Of a DNA stretch of 34,328 nt, positions 23,414 to 30,708 are shown piece after piece. Position 1 is the stretch's first letter. Every line of letters starts with the position of its first letter. The stretch comes from a virus. A program made the position numbers and the translations under genes. The stretch lies in IMG/VR virus record IMGVR_UViG_3300011114_000614, positions 1 to 34,328 of that record, one strand, 5' to 3'. The notes beneath the pieces were generated by a model. The model did no database searches, was not told the DNA's origin, and saw nothing but the letters and a program-made list of their open reading frames with translations.

Positions 23414-23596
23414 TTAGATTACTTTTTTGCCATCACCAGGCTTGTGAACAGCCATTCCCATTTTGCCAATCTTGCCAGGGGCACTGAGGCCACCCAGTTG
23501 AGAAAAGCGGGGAGTGTTGGTGATAACGCCGTTTTGCTGATTGTTGTCAGTAGGGCGGCGGGGTGCGGCTGCGCCACGGGGCTTGAATAATTCCAT
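23414..23596 (-). CDS. 60-residue head-cluster protein
   Basis: Starts at 23596 after AAGGAAACATC. The protein (MELFKPRGAAAPRRPTDNNQ, then PRFSQLGGLSAPGKIGKMG) is basic, Pro/Gly-rich and probably unfolded. It lies between the Pro-rich head gene and the scaffold. No function is known; the tight spacing (9 bases after the upstream stop) and good ribosome site support a real gene. Confidence 0.6.
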   Translation of the reverse strand: MELFKPRGAAAPRRPTDNNQQNGVITNTPRFSQLGGLSAPGKIGKMGMAVHKPGDGKKVI

Positions 23597-23605
23597 GATG
23601 TTTCC

Positions 23606-24088
23606 TTACATTGGGGGAGGAGGAGGCATACCGCCAGGTGGGGGAGGCATACCTCCACCAGCGGGAGGCATACCAGGGATAGGTGCTTGAGCCATTGCTT
23701 TACCTTCAGGGGTAGCACCACCCGCCTGTGGCAAGGTTTGGAGCATCTGAAGAATTTCAGACTGCTGGAGTTCGTTGGTCTTGCCTTTACGTGGGCCAAT
23801 CAAACCAGACAGTTGGCGAATGGCGTTCAAGGCTTTTTGTCCTTCGGCTGATTCTGAGCCAAGGGCGGGAAGAGATTGCTCCAGCAAGTCCATTGCCATA
23901 CTGATGTTGATGAGAGCGGCTTCTTTGCTTCCCATCTTTGGCTCAGGCGTAGACATGGGGGATGCCATTGGAGGCGTTTCCGCATCAGACATTGCACCAG
24001 TTGGCAATTCTTCTGGCATAGGAGCAGCAGCACCCGCTGAACGGTTGCCCTTCATTAACTCCATCAACTTATCTGTTGGAACACTCAT
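23606..24088 (-). CDS. Head-cluster protein with proline/glycine/methionine-rich tail
   Basis: A 160-residue protein; ATG 24088 has AAGGAG five bases upstream, better than the GTG at 24094. The middle is helical (EAALINISMAMDLLEQSLPA, later KGKTNELQQSEILQMLQTLP), while the C-terminus is a run of GGMPPPP-type units. It lies between the portal and scaffold genes, where podoviruses often encode small head or portal-linked proteins. A role as minor capsid or portal chaperone is possible only by position. Confidence 0.6.
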   Translation of the reverse strand: MSVPTDKLMELMKGNRSAGAAAPMPEELPTGAMSDAETPPMASPMSTPEPKMGSKEAALINISMAMDLLEQSLPALGSESAEGQKALNAIRQLSGLIGPRKGKTNELQQSEILQMLQTLPQAGGATPEGKAMAQAPIPGMPPAGGGMPPPPGGMPPPPPM

Positions 24089-24138
24089 AATCACTCCTTG
24101 CCGTGTTTGTAACCACTTACTTACACTTTGTCAATAGG

Positions 24139-24164
24139 TGGGGGGCTTTTATGTCTGCCCCCCA
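24139..24164 (-). other. Strong G/C hairpin upstream of the Pro-rich head gene
   Basis: TGGGGGGC (24139-24146) and GCCCCCCA (24157-24164) form a perfect 8-base-pair stem with a 10-base loop; TTGTC/GACAA at 24128-24132 and 24166-24170 can extend it. There is no T-run on either side, so it is not a simple terminator. It lies about 50 bases before the start of the head gene at 24088, in the leader after the second micropeptide, and may act in mRNA processing, stability or translation. Confidence 0.6.
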
Positions 24165-24181
24165 AGACAAATCCCTAAGGA

Positions 24182-24223
24182 TTACTTGCGGCTTTTACGG
24201 CCTTTGCGAGCTTTGCGTGCCAT
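24182..24223 (-). CDS. Basic micropeptide 2, 13 residues (MARKARKGRKSRK)
   Basis: A complete 13-codon frame, MARKARKGRKSRK, with a textbook ribosome site (AAAGGAG, spacing 7). Nine of 13 residues are Lys or Arg. It is the twin of a second 13-residue peptide 78 bases upstream in the operon (24302-24343). The DNA between them and after it carries hairpins rather than other genes. Two such frames in tandem, same length and charge, are unlikely by chance. By analogy with basic packaging peptides such as protein J of phiX174, they could neutralise DNA in the head; that is inference. Confidence 0.6.
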   Translation of the reverse strand: MARKARKGRKSRK

Positions 24224-24280
24224 GGTGTTTCTCCTTTAGCAGCGGTCACCTACTTCACAGGGGAGGCAGCCACACCCTTT

Positions 24281-24296
24281 TTTCCTTTTCAGGAAA
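24281..24296 (-). other. Small hairpin between the two micropeptide genes
   Basis: TTTCCT (24281-24286) and AGGAAA (24291-24296) form a perfect 6-base-pair stem with a 4-base loop, in the 78-base spacer between the two 13-codon genes. It is AT-rich and lacks a T-run on the transcribed strand, so it is not a convincing terminator; it may separate translation of the two peptides. Confidence 0.4.
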
Positions 24297-24301
24297 CCGA
24301 A

Positions 24302-24343
24302 TTAACGGCGGTGTTTACGACCACGTTTTGCCATTTTGTACAT
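24302..24343 (-). CDS. Basic micropeptide 1, 13 residues (MYKMAKRGRKHRR)
   Basis: A 13-codon frame, MYKMAKRGRKHRR, with CAGGAG six bases before its ATG and only two bases after the stop of the 55-residue gene upstream. An internal ATG (24334) would give MAKRGRKHRR, closer to the start of the twin peptide. Seven of 13 residues are Lys or Arg, with one His. Shared length and the A(K/R)(K/R)-GRK-x-R core with 24182-24223 suggest duplication. It lies just downstream of the portal gene, where a DNA-packaging or capsid-interior role would be timely. Confidence 0.58.
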   Translation of the reverse strand: MYKMAKRGRKHRR

Positions 24344-24345
24344 GT

Positions 24346-24513
24346 TCAACTCCTGGTTGGTGAGCGGTTGGAATCCCTTTGACTCCTCCCATACGATGTT
24401 TTATACCCAGTTTGACGCATTGTCAAGTTAGGACTCGCTTCGCTTCTTTTCAGCGAATCTGTTGACGCTCTGGGTTGGTCAGCTTTTGGGGCTGTCATTG
24501 CTTGTGTTGCCAT
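24346..24513 (-). CDS. 55-residue Ser/Arg-rich protein after the portal gene
   Basis: Two adjacent ATGs (24516 and 24513) overlap the portal stop codon, with AAAGG upstream. The frame encodes MATQAMTAPKADQPRASTD, then SLKRSEASPNLTMRQTG and a Ser/Arg/Tyr-rich tail ending SNRSPTRS. It is basic and probably unfolded. It ends two bases before the first micropeptide start, so the frame fills the space exactly, which favours a real gene; the embedded promoter-like sequence at 24400-24426 could instead explain the spacing. No family is known. Confidence 0.45.
   Translation of the reverse strand: MATQAMTAPKADQPRASTDSLKRSEASPNLTMRQTGYKTSYGRSQRDSNRSPTRS
24400..24426 (-). promoter_or_regulatory. Promoter-like element ahead of the micropeptides and capsid genes
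   Basis: On the minus strand TTGACA (24421-24426) is followed after 15 bases by TATAAA (24400-24405). Both hexamers are near-perfect but the spacing is short. An inverted repeat, TTGAC-N5-GTCAA, spans the -35 box (24412-24426). It would give separate, strong transcription of the micropeptides, scaffold and capsid genes. It lies within the 55-codon frame at 24346-24513. Confidence 0.35.
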
Positions 24514-26159
24514 CATCCCACCTTTTTCAAATCAGGTTTACCCTCTGATTTAGGAGGCTGCTGTTGCTTTTGGGCTTGCTGTTGCTCTTGAGCTTTGGCT
24601 TGTTTTTCTTCCATCTTCTTCAGCCGTTCCTTGAGCAATTGTTTCATTGGGGGCTCAATCAAGTCAAGCAAGGATTCTTTGTCAATGACACCCGCTTGGA
24701 AAAGCTCAAATGCTAGCTTTCGGCTGTCTTCCATGAAAATCGGGCTGTTGGAGTGGGCATCCACCTTGACTACATAGTCTTTGGTGAACTGTTCAGGGAT
24801 AAATTTTCTGCCTTCGGTGTCTGTCAGGTGTGTCTTGTCGTAGGCTTGCATACACTTGAGGTACAGGGTAGCCAGCTTCTCTAGACTGTCCTCAATGACA
24901 AGGGCACGTTTCTTTGCACGGCTTGAGCCTAGACGGGCAAGCTGTGAGGCGTGACCTGACGAGCGTACACCTGCTTCGCCACGGCCTTGCAAGACGCTGA
25001 CAATGCCAGATGCTTCTTCAAACATCAGGTCAATCTCGCCAATCTCTTTGAACAAATCTGGCGGCATAGTGGGTGCTAACTTCTCTACCTTGGCATTGGG
25101 CATATCAGTTGCCAGCAAGCCACCTGCACGGTTGAGAGCAAAGTTCTTCTCGTCCAGAATGCCAGTAAAGCCAATCAGGGCGGTAGGTGGGCTGACTTGT
25201 TTGGCGAGCATGTCCAAAATCTCAGACATCCGCTTGTTGCGGAGTTGCTGAAGGTAGACCAGACGCTGAACTTCAGATGAACCCCAGTAGTAGTCATACA
25301 AAGGGTTAGGACAGATTTGGACAAAAGGCAATTCGCCTTTCAAGAACATGGACTCGCCTGAGCGGTCATAGATGATGACATCAGGGTCAGCCTTGGTGAC
25401 AACCTGGTAATCCTTGGTTTCATCATTCCACACCCAGAGTTCAATCATCTCTATGGTGTCTTCGGAAACGGTGGCCTTGTACTTGGGGTTACCGTTCAGG
25501 TCAAGGTTGACGTTGCCGTACATGGTAGGGTTGGACTGCGACATGATGATGCGCTGAACCCCGTTGGCAACTTCTGTTCTTTCGTGCTGAGTAGAAGTGA
25601 CACGCTTGACAATTTGCTCACGCTGCGGGTGGCTGTACAGGCGGTCAAAGAGTTCAGACTTGGTGATGTAGTAAGTCTGGACGATGGCCTCTTGTCTGTC
25701 AGAGTACGGGATGTCTTCACGCAACACGCCCATGCTTGCTGGCTCAACCATGTACGGGTGGATACCGTTGTTGATAACCAGTTTGACAAAGGTGGTGTTG
25801 TAGTCCAGTGCCCACGTGACAGCGGTGGAGAACACCTGGTCAGCATTGGAGTTGAGCCACTCGTCATGCAGGGCTTTTGTGAGGGCTGGAATCTTGATGT
25901 GTTCTTGGTCAGGGACGGCAGCACCAGTGTTGATGCTGAATCGTGTGGTTTCCGCTGAGTAGAGGAACGAGGTCAGTTGGTCAATGTGCGGATAGATTTT
26001 GTTGTACAGAGCGGGAACGTCATCAGGGCCATTGCCGAACAGATAAAAAGAACGCAGGGATGCGTAATCTACTTTTCTTTCCTCACGACTGACCAGACAT
26101 TTCTGAATCAGGTCAAGGTAAAAAAGTTCACGGTCAACTGGGTTCTTGGGGATTCTCAT
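24513..26159 (-). CDS. Portal protein
   Basis: A 548-residue protein with portal-type order: an N-terminal helical part (ELFYLDLIQKCLVSREERKV), a wing region (YNKIYPHIDQLTSFLYSAET), strands around MVEPASMGVLREDIPYSDRQ, a crown-side helical segment (YLQQLRNKRMSEILDMLAKQ; GIVSVLQGRGEAGVRSSGHA) and a Gln/Lys-rich coiled-coil tail (MEEKQAKAQEQQQAQKQQQP). Twelve copies form the DNA channel at the packaging vertex. It shares ATGA with the upstream zinc-binding gene and is followed by the small basic genes. Length is normal for a podovirus portal. Confidence 0.8.
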   Translation of the reverse strand: MRIPKNPVDRELFYLDLIQKCLVSREERKVDYASLRSFYLFGNGPDDVPALYNKIYPHIDQLTSFLYSAETTRFSINTGAAVPDQEHIKIPALTKALHDEWLNSNADQVFSTAVTWALDYNTTFVKLVINNGIHPYMVEPASMGVLREDIPYSDRQEAIVQTYYITKSELFDRLYSHPQREQIVKRVTSTQHERTEVANGVQRIIMSQSNPTMYGNVNLDLNGNPKYKATVSEDTIEMIELWVWNDETKDYQVVTKADPDVIIYDRSGESMFLKGELPFVQICPNPLYDYYWGSSEVQRLVYLQQLRNKRMSEILDMLAKQVSPPTALIGFTGILDEKNFALNRAGGLLATDMPNAKVEKLAPTMPPDLFKEIGEIDLMFEEASGIVSVLQGRGEAGVRSSGHASQLARLGSSRAKKRALVIEDSLEKLATLYLKCMQAYDKTHLTDTEGRKFIPEQFTKDYVVKVDAHSNSPIFMEDSRKLAFELFQAGVIDKESLLDLIEPPMKQLLKERLKKMEEKQAKAQEQQQAQKQQQPPKSEGKPDLKKVG

Positions 26160-26662
26160 CGTTTCACCTGTAAATTATCTGGGTCTGCCATGTAGCTGGC
26201 GGCTCTCGGCCCTTGCAGGTCACCCGCTGCCTTGGGGTTGATTCCCACGGATTCTCCATTAACAGACTTGAATTGTCCACCCATCACGGATTTCATGCTG
26301 ATGTTGCCCCCGCCGCCCCAGATAACGGAACTGCCAGGGCGGGTTTGTGGCGCATTATTTTGGTTTTGGGCTTGCATAGCGTCTGTAGCTTCTGCAAATT
26401 GCTTGTCAGTGAGCTTGTTCTTGCGCTTCATGTAGCCAGATTGGTGTTCACCCTCTTTGGTGGACTTGATGTCCGTCATATCGTAGTCAATAGCCAGTTG
26501 CTTTAAGTTTTTGTCGGTTGAAGAGGTCTTTGCTGACCTTGTACCTACTGGTTTGAGGTGTACAACGGATAACTCCCCTTTGCAGTTCTTCATAGGGCAT
26601 GTCGGCTCCCATGCTTCAAAGATTCCGTGGTTTGTGCAGTAATAGTCTCTCAGTATTCCCAT
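26156..26662 (-). CDS. Zinc-ribbon phage protein near portal
   Basis: A 168-residue protein. The N-terminus YYCTNHGIFEAWEPTCPMKN holds Cys9, His12, Cys22 and, shortly after, Cys27, a CxxH...CxxxxC zinc site. It continues with VVHLKPVGTRSAKTSSTDKN and AIDYDMTDIKSTKEGEHQSG, a pattern I recall from phage proteins encoded near portal genes. The C-terminal half is Gly/Asn/Gln-rich. Function is unknown; a virion or packaging accessory role is inferred from position. Confidence 0.65.
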   Translation of the reverse strand: MGILRDYYCTNHGIFEAWEPTCPMKNCKGELSVVHLKPVGTRSAKTSSTDKNLKQLAIDYDMTDIKSTKEGEHQSGYMKRKNKLTDKQFAEATDAMQAQNQNNAPQTRPGSSVIWGGGGNISMKSVMGGQFKSVNGESVGINPKAAGDLQGPRAASYMADPDNLQVKR

Positions 26663-26664
26663 TT

Positions 26665-27054
26665 TTACCCCCTTAGTGCTTCGTCAAGTGAAATTTCGCT
26701 GTAATCGTGCCTGTTTACCATCCCAACCTTAACTTTTATGCCTTTTGAGGTTACTTGTAGCCCCATTTTGGGCATAAACACGGGCTGAGATTCTTTTCTG
26801 TAGTCCACATAGCGGGTGTTGTCACGGCGTTTCATGACCTTTACGTTACCTGCTTTCCACTGTTGATAGGCTTTACTGACCCTACGCTGGACGTTTTCGG
26901 TCAGTGGTTCACGGTTGTAGATGAATACATCATGGAAATGCCCATGACTTATGCCAGCAAGTTCGGCAAAAAGGGCAATAGAGATGCCTCTTTCCTTGTC
27001 AGCGTAGAACCGCTGCATGTGTTTTGTCAGTTCACGCTTGGATAACGGTGTCAT
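26665..27054 (-). CDS. HTH DNA-binding protein, candidate small terminase
   Basis: A 129-residue basic protein. A helix-turn-helix lies around residues 22-47 (RGISIALFAELAGISHGHFH, then DVFIYNREPLTENVQRRV). A basic stretch follows (VKVMKRRDNTRYVDYRK) and a short C-terminal sheet (KGIKVKVGMVNRHDYSEISL). It is encoded in the packaging cluster, two genes downstream of the large terminase, and is the best candidate here for a DNA-recognising small terminase. A late transcription regulator is an equally possible reading. Its start overlaps the upstream gene by 23 bases. Confidence 0.55.
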   Translation of the reverse strand: MTPLSKRELTKHMQRFYADKERGISIALFAELAGISHGHFHDVFIYNREPLTENVQRRVSKAYQQWKAGNVKVMKRRDNTRYVDYRKESQPVFMPKMGLQVTSKGIKVKVGMVNRHDYSEISLDEALRG

Positions 27055-27838
27055 ATTGGTACTCCACGGTGTAACCTATGCTCTGCAACCACAACATAAA
27101 CCCTACTTCCCCGTGTGATTTTTTGGGGTCAACGGGTACAACGATGTGGTTAGTGCTTACTAACTTCCTTGATTGGGCGTGATGACCAAGCAACCCGCCA
27201 AAGTTAAAGCCCTCTTCGTGAAAGCCATGCCCTACATACTCAATGCTGAAGTTTTTAGCAATGTCATCAGGACAGTACTTATAACCAAAAGATTGAAGAG
27301 TTGGTTTCAATATAGCTGAAAGTTGGGCATCTTCATTCCAGCCGTGTATCTCATTGCTGTTCAGGTGCACGATGCCATGTTTGTTACAGGCTTCAAGGAA
27401 TCTTTTGCTTCTTAAAGAGAAACCGCCGTTCTGGACAACTTTCACTGGTTCTTTTGCCTGTGTCCAAGCAAACTGTAGGTACAGGTTGCCTTCCCCAAAC
27501 GCACAGTGAGATGGTGCACCTATGTAATCGTAGTCATAGTATTCAGGCTTGAAGTTCTCTCCGTTCAACACCCACCCATCATCTTGGACAACAAGGCAGT
27601 AGTCTGTCTCTATAAAGGCGTACAGGCAGTGCATCATGAACAGGGAATACCCTAAGTAGTCTATAGGGTTGCACCGCTTCCAGACTACATTGCTTGGCAG
27701 GTTGGGTGGCTCTTCTATAGAGATAAGTAAGCCCTTACTACCAGGCAACTCCTTCATGCTCTTGACGATGGAGGGTATGGCAGATGCGCCGTTGTTGTGT
27801 CCGTAGACAGAAACAATAGTGAGTTGATTATGAACCAT
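27032..27838 (-). CDS. DUF5672-like glycosyltransferase
   Basis: A 268-residue protein; ATG 27838 with AAAAGG upstream is preferred over a TTG at 27847. It has the DUF5672/GT-A pattern: LTIVSVYGHNNGASAIPSIV at the start, TDYCLVVQDDGWVLNG (acidic QDD) as the probable metal/sugar-nucleotide motif, YDYIGAPSH, then VQNGGFSLRSKRFLEACNK and WNEDAQLS (acidic catalytic side). This is the second glycosyltransferase in the genome, but it lies within the structural operon between large terminase and the HTH gene and overlaps the terminase by 11 bases. It may glycosylate a virion component or a surface glycan. Confidence 0.75.
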   Translation of the reverse strand: MVHNQLTIVSVYGHNNGASAIPSIVKSMKELPGSKGLLISIEEPPNLPSNVVWKRCNPIDYLGYSLFMMHCLYAFIETDYCLVVQDDGWVLNGENFKPEYYDYDYIGAPSHCAFGEGNLYLQFAWTQAKEPVKVVQNGGFSLRSKRFLEACNKHGIVHLNSNEIHGWNEDAQLSAILKPTLQSFGYKYCPDDIAKNFSIEYVGHGFHEEGFNFGGLLGHHAQSRKLVSTNHIVVPVDPKKSHGEVGFMLWLQSIGYTVEYQYDTVIQA

Positions 27839-29582
27839 ACATGCCAATCCTTTTCAAATAATCAGAAACATTTCTACCGACAGCAATCTGTTCAGGGGTG
27901 TAGGACTCTTGAGAGGCACTGACGGCACGGGTAATCTTTTGGGCAATGAGGCGAGGCTGAATCTGTTCGGCATAGGCTACGGCAGCCAACGCAGATGCGA
28001 TGACCCTGTCATCCTTGCCACGACCAGGTGCGCCTATAAAGCCGTTCTCCCGCACGATGCCTTTCATTTCCTCTAAGGTATCCATGCTGAGAATGCCCAT
28101 CATGCCCCGCTCAAAATAGTCTTTCATATACTGCAACATGCGTTCCTTGCTGTTGCTGGTGGTCAGGTAGCCTATGCTGTTGGAGAGGCCACCAAGGGTG
28201 TCATTCCTGCGCCAGATGTAGTTCTGCATACTGCCAAGTACGTCCATCAAGTCCCGCCCTTGTGCGCCGCCCATACTGGTTGCCAAGCGTTTAAGGTTAC
28301 GCAACTCATTGATGACGGCTTGCCCTGGGCCATTGACTTCCAAGTTCAGGGTTGAGTTCTTGTATGCGCCAGCAAGGTGGGCGATGACCCACGCAAACTG
28401 GTAGGTGTTGAGTTCAGAGGTTGCAAACTCTGCTACTTGGTCAAGACCATCCGCATAGCAGCGGAAGACTTGGATACAAAACCTGTCAGCCCAATCACTA
28501 CTACCGTAGGCAGGGTCAGCACCAATGACGTAGTAGGCAGTGTCTACAGGCTCTTCCCATACCTTAAGAGTACCCAGACGCTCAGTAGAGCGCAACACAT
28601 CTGTGTCTTGGAAGAGTTGACCAAACGCATACCTGTAGTAATCACAGTCTGTCTTCTTGCTTGTCTTGGCAGCTTCTGTACAGCGGGTGTGTGAGAAGAA
28701 AGAAGTGCCTGTCATGACAAAGGCATAGTCTTCAGTGGGTGGAAACTCTTGGTACATCAGGGCATCGTCTTTGATACCCTCGTACATCTTCCACCGCCAC
28801 CACGCCATCTGACGGGAATTGATTTCAAAGCCGTAGAGCTTCTTAATATCTTTGTGCCATTCTTTCTCTTCACCTGTCAACTTGCCATCCCAGTACACCT
28901 TGTAGATGTTGGAGTCGGCAGGGACTTGGTAATACTCGTTACGCCACCAACCGCAGAAGATTGCACGTTGTGTCTTTGCTCGCTTGGCAACCTTGTACAT
29001 GTCGTGGAACATGTTAAAGCCTTGAGCCGTACTTTCAAACATGTACAGCCTCTCTGCATTCTTTTCAGCAAGAGAAGCTATCAGTGAGGCCAATCCTTCC
29101 TCGTTACCCCATGAGGCAGTTTCAGTGCCGTGCAAATAGGTGATGGCCTTACCCTGACCCAGACGAGATTTGTTGCCAGCAATTTGGTAGAACAGACGGC
29201 TTCTGTTTTTCAACACCATCTGGTTTCTGTTGTGGGCTACGAGAGGTATCTTATATTCTTTAGGTAGACCCTCAATGTACATGGCAAGCGTTGAGCGAAA
29301 CATGTCCCGATTCTCTTCTGTATCAGCCACAAGAGTTCCTTGCCAGCCAGGGTGGGTAAACTGCCAATACAAATCAAGAGCAAGGCTAATGGTAGTAATG
29401 CCCAACTGACGGCCCTTAAGAATGACAAAGAAGTGAACATCTTCATCCAAACCTTTCTGTATCTCATCCATCACATACGTCTGAGTACCAAGTAGCGTAC
29501 CCATCTTTTTCAAGCCTTCCTCTTTTGTCTCAATCTTGAGTTCAGAGCAAAACTTATAAAACTTCTTCAGGTCAAAGTTCAT
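27828..29582 (-). CDS. terL: Terminase large subunit
   Basis: A 584-residue packaging motor. The ATPase has a variant Walker A (LKGRQLGITTIS, residues about 55-66), Walker B near YLHGTETASW (149-158) and a coupling motif FESTAQG (182-188). The nuclease domain has YYVIGADPAYGSSDWADRF (Asp356), LNLEVNGPGQAV (Glu416) and GRGKDDRVIASALA (Asp524/525), the usual acidic triad. It cuts concatemers and pumps DNA through the portal. The protein starts at 29582 with MNFDLKKFYKFCSELKIETK. Its type (cos, pac or terminal repeat) cannot be decided by eye. Confidence 0.9.
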   Translation of the reverse strand: MNFDLKKFYKFCSELKIETKEEGLKKMGTLLGTQTYVMDEIQKGLDEDVHFFVILKGRQLGITTISLALDLYWQFTHPGWQGTLVADTEENRDMFRSTLAMYIEGLPKEYKIPLVAHNRNQMVLKNRSRLFYQIAGNKSRLGQGKAITYLHGTETASWGNEEGLASLIASLAEKNAERLYMFESTAQGFNMFHDMYKVAKRAKTQRAIFCGWWRNEYYQVPADSNIYKVYWDGKLTGEEKEWHKDIKKLYGFEINSRQMAWWRWKMYEGIKDDALMYQEFPPTEDYAFVMTGTSFFSHTRCTEAAKTSKKTDCDYYRYAFGQLFQDTDVLRSTERLGTLKVWEEPVDTAYYVIGADPAYGSSDWADRFCIQVFRCYADGLDQVAEFATSELNTYQFAWVIAHLAGAYKNSTLNLEVNGPGQAVINELRNLKRLATSMGGAQGRDLMDVLGSMQNYIWRRNDTLGGLSNSIGYLTTSNSKERMLQYMKDYFERGMMGILSMDTLEEMKGIVRENGFIGAPGRGKDDRVIASALAAVAYAEQIQPRLIAQKITRAVSASQESYTPEQIAVGRNVSDYLKRIGMYGS

Positions 29583-30091
29583 TTAATCCCCAAGTAGCTA
29601 CGGACTTGGTTAAGGACATTCAGTTGTTCAGGGGTATACATCTGTGCGGCATCAGGCCATTGATTAAAGGTGTAGCCACGGAATATCTCTGGTACACCTG
29701 TCATGCGACTCCATTCATCATACGGACGCTGCTCACCAAAGTTCTGTTGGTGGTACTGATACCTCTGTTGCATAGTAGCGGGGTCTAAGAGTCCTGAGAA
29801 CTGTTCGTAGTAGGCTTTGAGCTTGGGGTCAGCCTCCACACCGTAGTGAGACACATAGTCACCAAGGATGTCTTCAGGGGTAACTTGAGGGTTGAAGACT
29901 TCAATACCCACCTTACCAGCAGGAATAGAAGCAGGACGTTCTGTTTCTTCTGGGTGATAAAACTCAAGCTGCCTGTCCCCCTCTTGCGGGTTGTAGGCAA
30001 ATGAAATGTCTTTGCCAGACAGATACGGATATTTCTCTTGAGCCTTTTGAAACATCATCTGGCCCATAACGTCTTTGTCTAAGTCTTCCAT
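29579..30091 (-). CDS. Conserved protein paired with large terminase
   Basis: A 170-residue protein beginning MEDLDKDVMGQMMFQKAQEK with GAGGAG seven bases before the start. Segments such as YLSGKDISFAYNPQEGDRQ, KVGIEVFNPQVTPEDILGDY, YEQFSGLLDPATMQQRYQYH and YDEWSRMTGVPEIFRGYTF match a family I recall next to large terminase genes in many uncultured phages; its function is unknown. It overlaps terL by 4 bases. A role in packaging or as a virion protein is possible. Confidence 0.65.
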   Translation of the reverse strand: MEDLDKDVMGQMMFQKAQEKYPYLSGKDISFAYNPQEGDRQLEFYHPEETERPASIPAGKVGIEVFNPQVTPEDILGDYVSHYGVEADPKLKAYYEQFSGLLDPATMQQRYQYHQQNFGEQRPYDEWSRMTGVPEIFRGYTFNQWPDAAQMYTPEQLNVLNQVRSYLGIK

Positions 30092-30313
30092 TTATAACTC
30101 CTCTGTTTTCCAATTGGCAATAGCGTAGCGACAATCCGTCTTTGCACACGCTATAAGTTCCCGAACATGTCTTTCTGAATACCTGCTCTTCCAATCATTC
30201 ACAAGAGCAATCTTCTCTTCCTTCTTAATGCAAGACGAGGCCTTCCTCATCTCTGCTCGTAAGCGCAAACGGCTCTCCTGTAGCTGCATCCTCAAACCCA
30301 ACTCTATAGCCAT
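30092..30313 (-). CDS. Small basic helical protein, 73 residues
   Basis: The frame encodes MAIELGLRMQLQESRLRLR, then a Lys/Arg/Glu-rich helix and ERHVRELIACAKTDCRYAIA near the end (two cysteines). It overlaps the upstream gene by 89 bases in another frame and has only a weak ribosome site, so the start is unsure. It precedes the terminase-paired gene without a gap. Function is not known. Confidence 0.5.
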   Translation of the reverse strand: MAIELGLRMQLQESRLRLRAEMRKASSCIKKEEKIALVNDWKSRYSERHVRELIACAKTDCRYAIANWKTEEL

Positions 30314-30455
30314 ACGCCACCGCCTTCTCCATCTCCACCGCCATCATCAACATCCTGTTCTCTGTTTGACAAAGACGAGTAGCCAGAATGCGACACACAT
30401 TCCGTAACTCCTCCTCATCTAACCACAACAGTTCAGTCACTTCTAGGCTCTCCAT
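30225..30455 (-). CDS. Small acidic helical protein, 76 residues
   Basis: Encodes MESLEVTELLWLDEEELRN, a long helix (VCRILATRLCQTENRMLMMA) and a C-terminal FEDAATGEPFALTSRDEEG segment. It overlaps both the gene upstream (23 bases) and the gene downstream (89 bases). Acidic, soluble, and with no recognised family. It is one of the short leader genes of the late arm, which may be regulatory. Confidence 0.5.
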   Translation of the reverse strand: MESLEVTELLWLDEEELRNVCRILATRLCQTENRMLMMAVEMEKAVAYGYRVGFEDAATGEPFALTSRDEEGLVLH

Positions 30456-30708
30456 TTATACCCCGCCAGCACACCAACCCAAACCCATATCCATATCCAT
30501 ATCCCTTTTGCCCATTCCCGCTTAACCAATACTCCCCATTCCAGTACATCATTGCTGACAACTCATCTGACCCAACAATGTACAAGCCCTTACGTACAGG
30601 TTTGACATCAGGTGGATACCACGGAGTCAGCGGATAACCCAAATATCTAGGCTCACCCCAGATGTTGTGCCTGACATATCCACCAGCAGCCATCACGCTG
30701 TCCTCCAA
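30433..30708 (-). CDS. Small Trp/Tyr/Gly-rich protein, 91 residues
   Basis: Encodes a protein with the pattern PWYPPDVKPVRKGLYIVG, then MMYWNGEYW and a Tyr-Gly run (GYGYGYGFG) before VCWRGI. I recall similar small phage proteins containing 'KPVRKGVY' followed by 'YWDG..W...WRG'. Beta-rich and probably compact. Function is unknown. The (YG)n stretch reflects a short tandem dinucleotide-codon repeat at about 30485-30504. It overlaps the upstream gene by 16 bases. Confidence 0.6.
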   Translation of the reverse strand: MEDSVMAAGGYVRHNIWGEPRYLGYPLTPWYPPDVKPVRKGLYIVGSDELSAMMYWNGEYWLSGNGQKGYGYGYGFGLVCWRGINGEPRSD

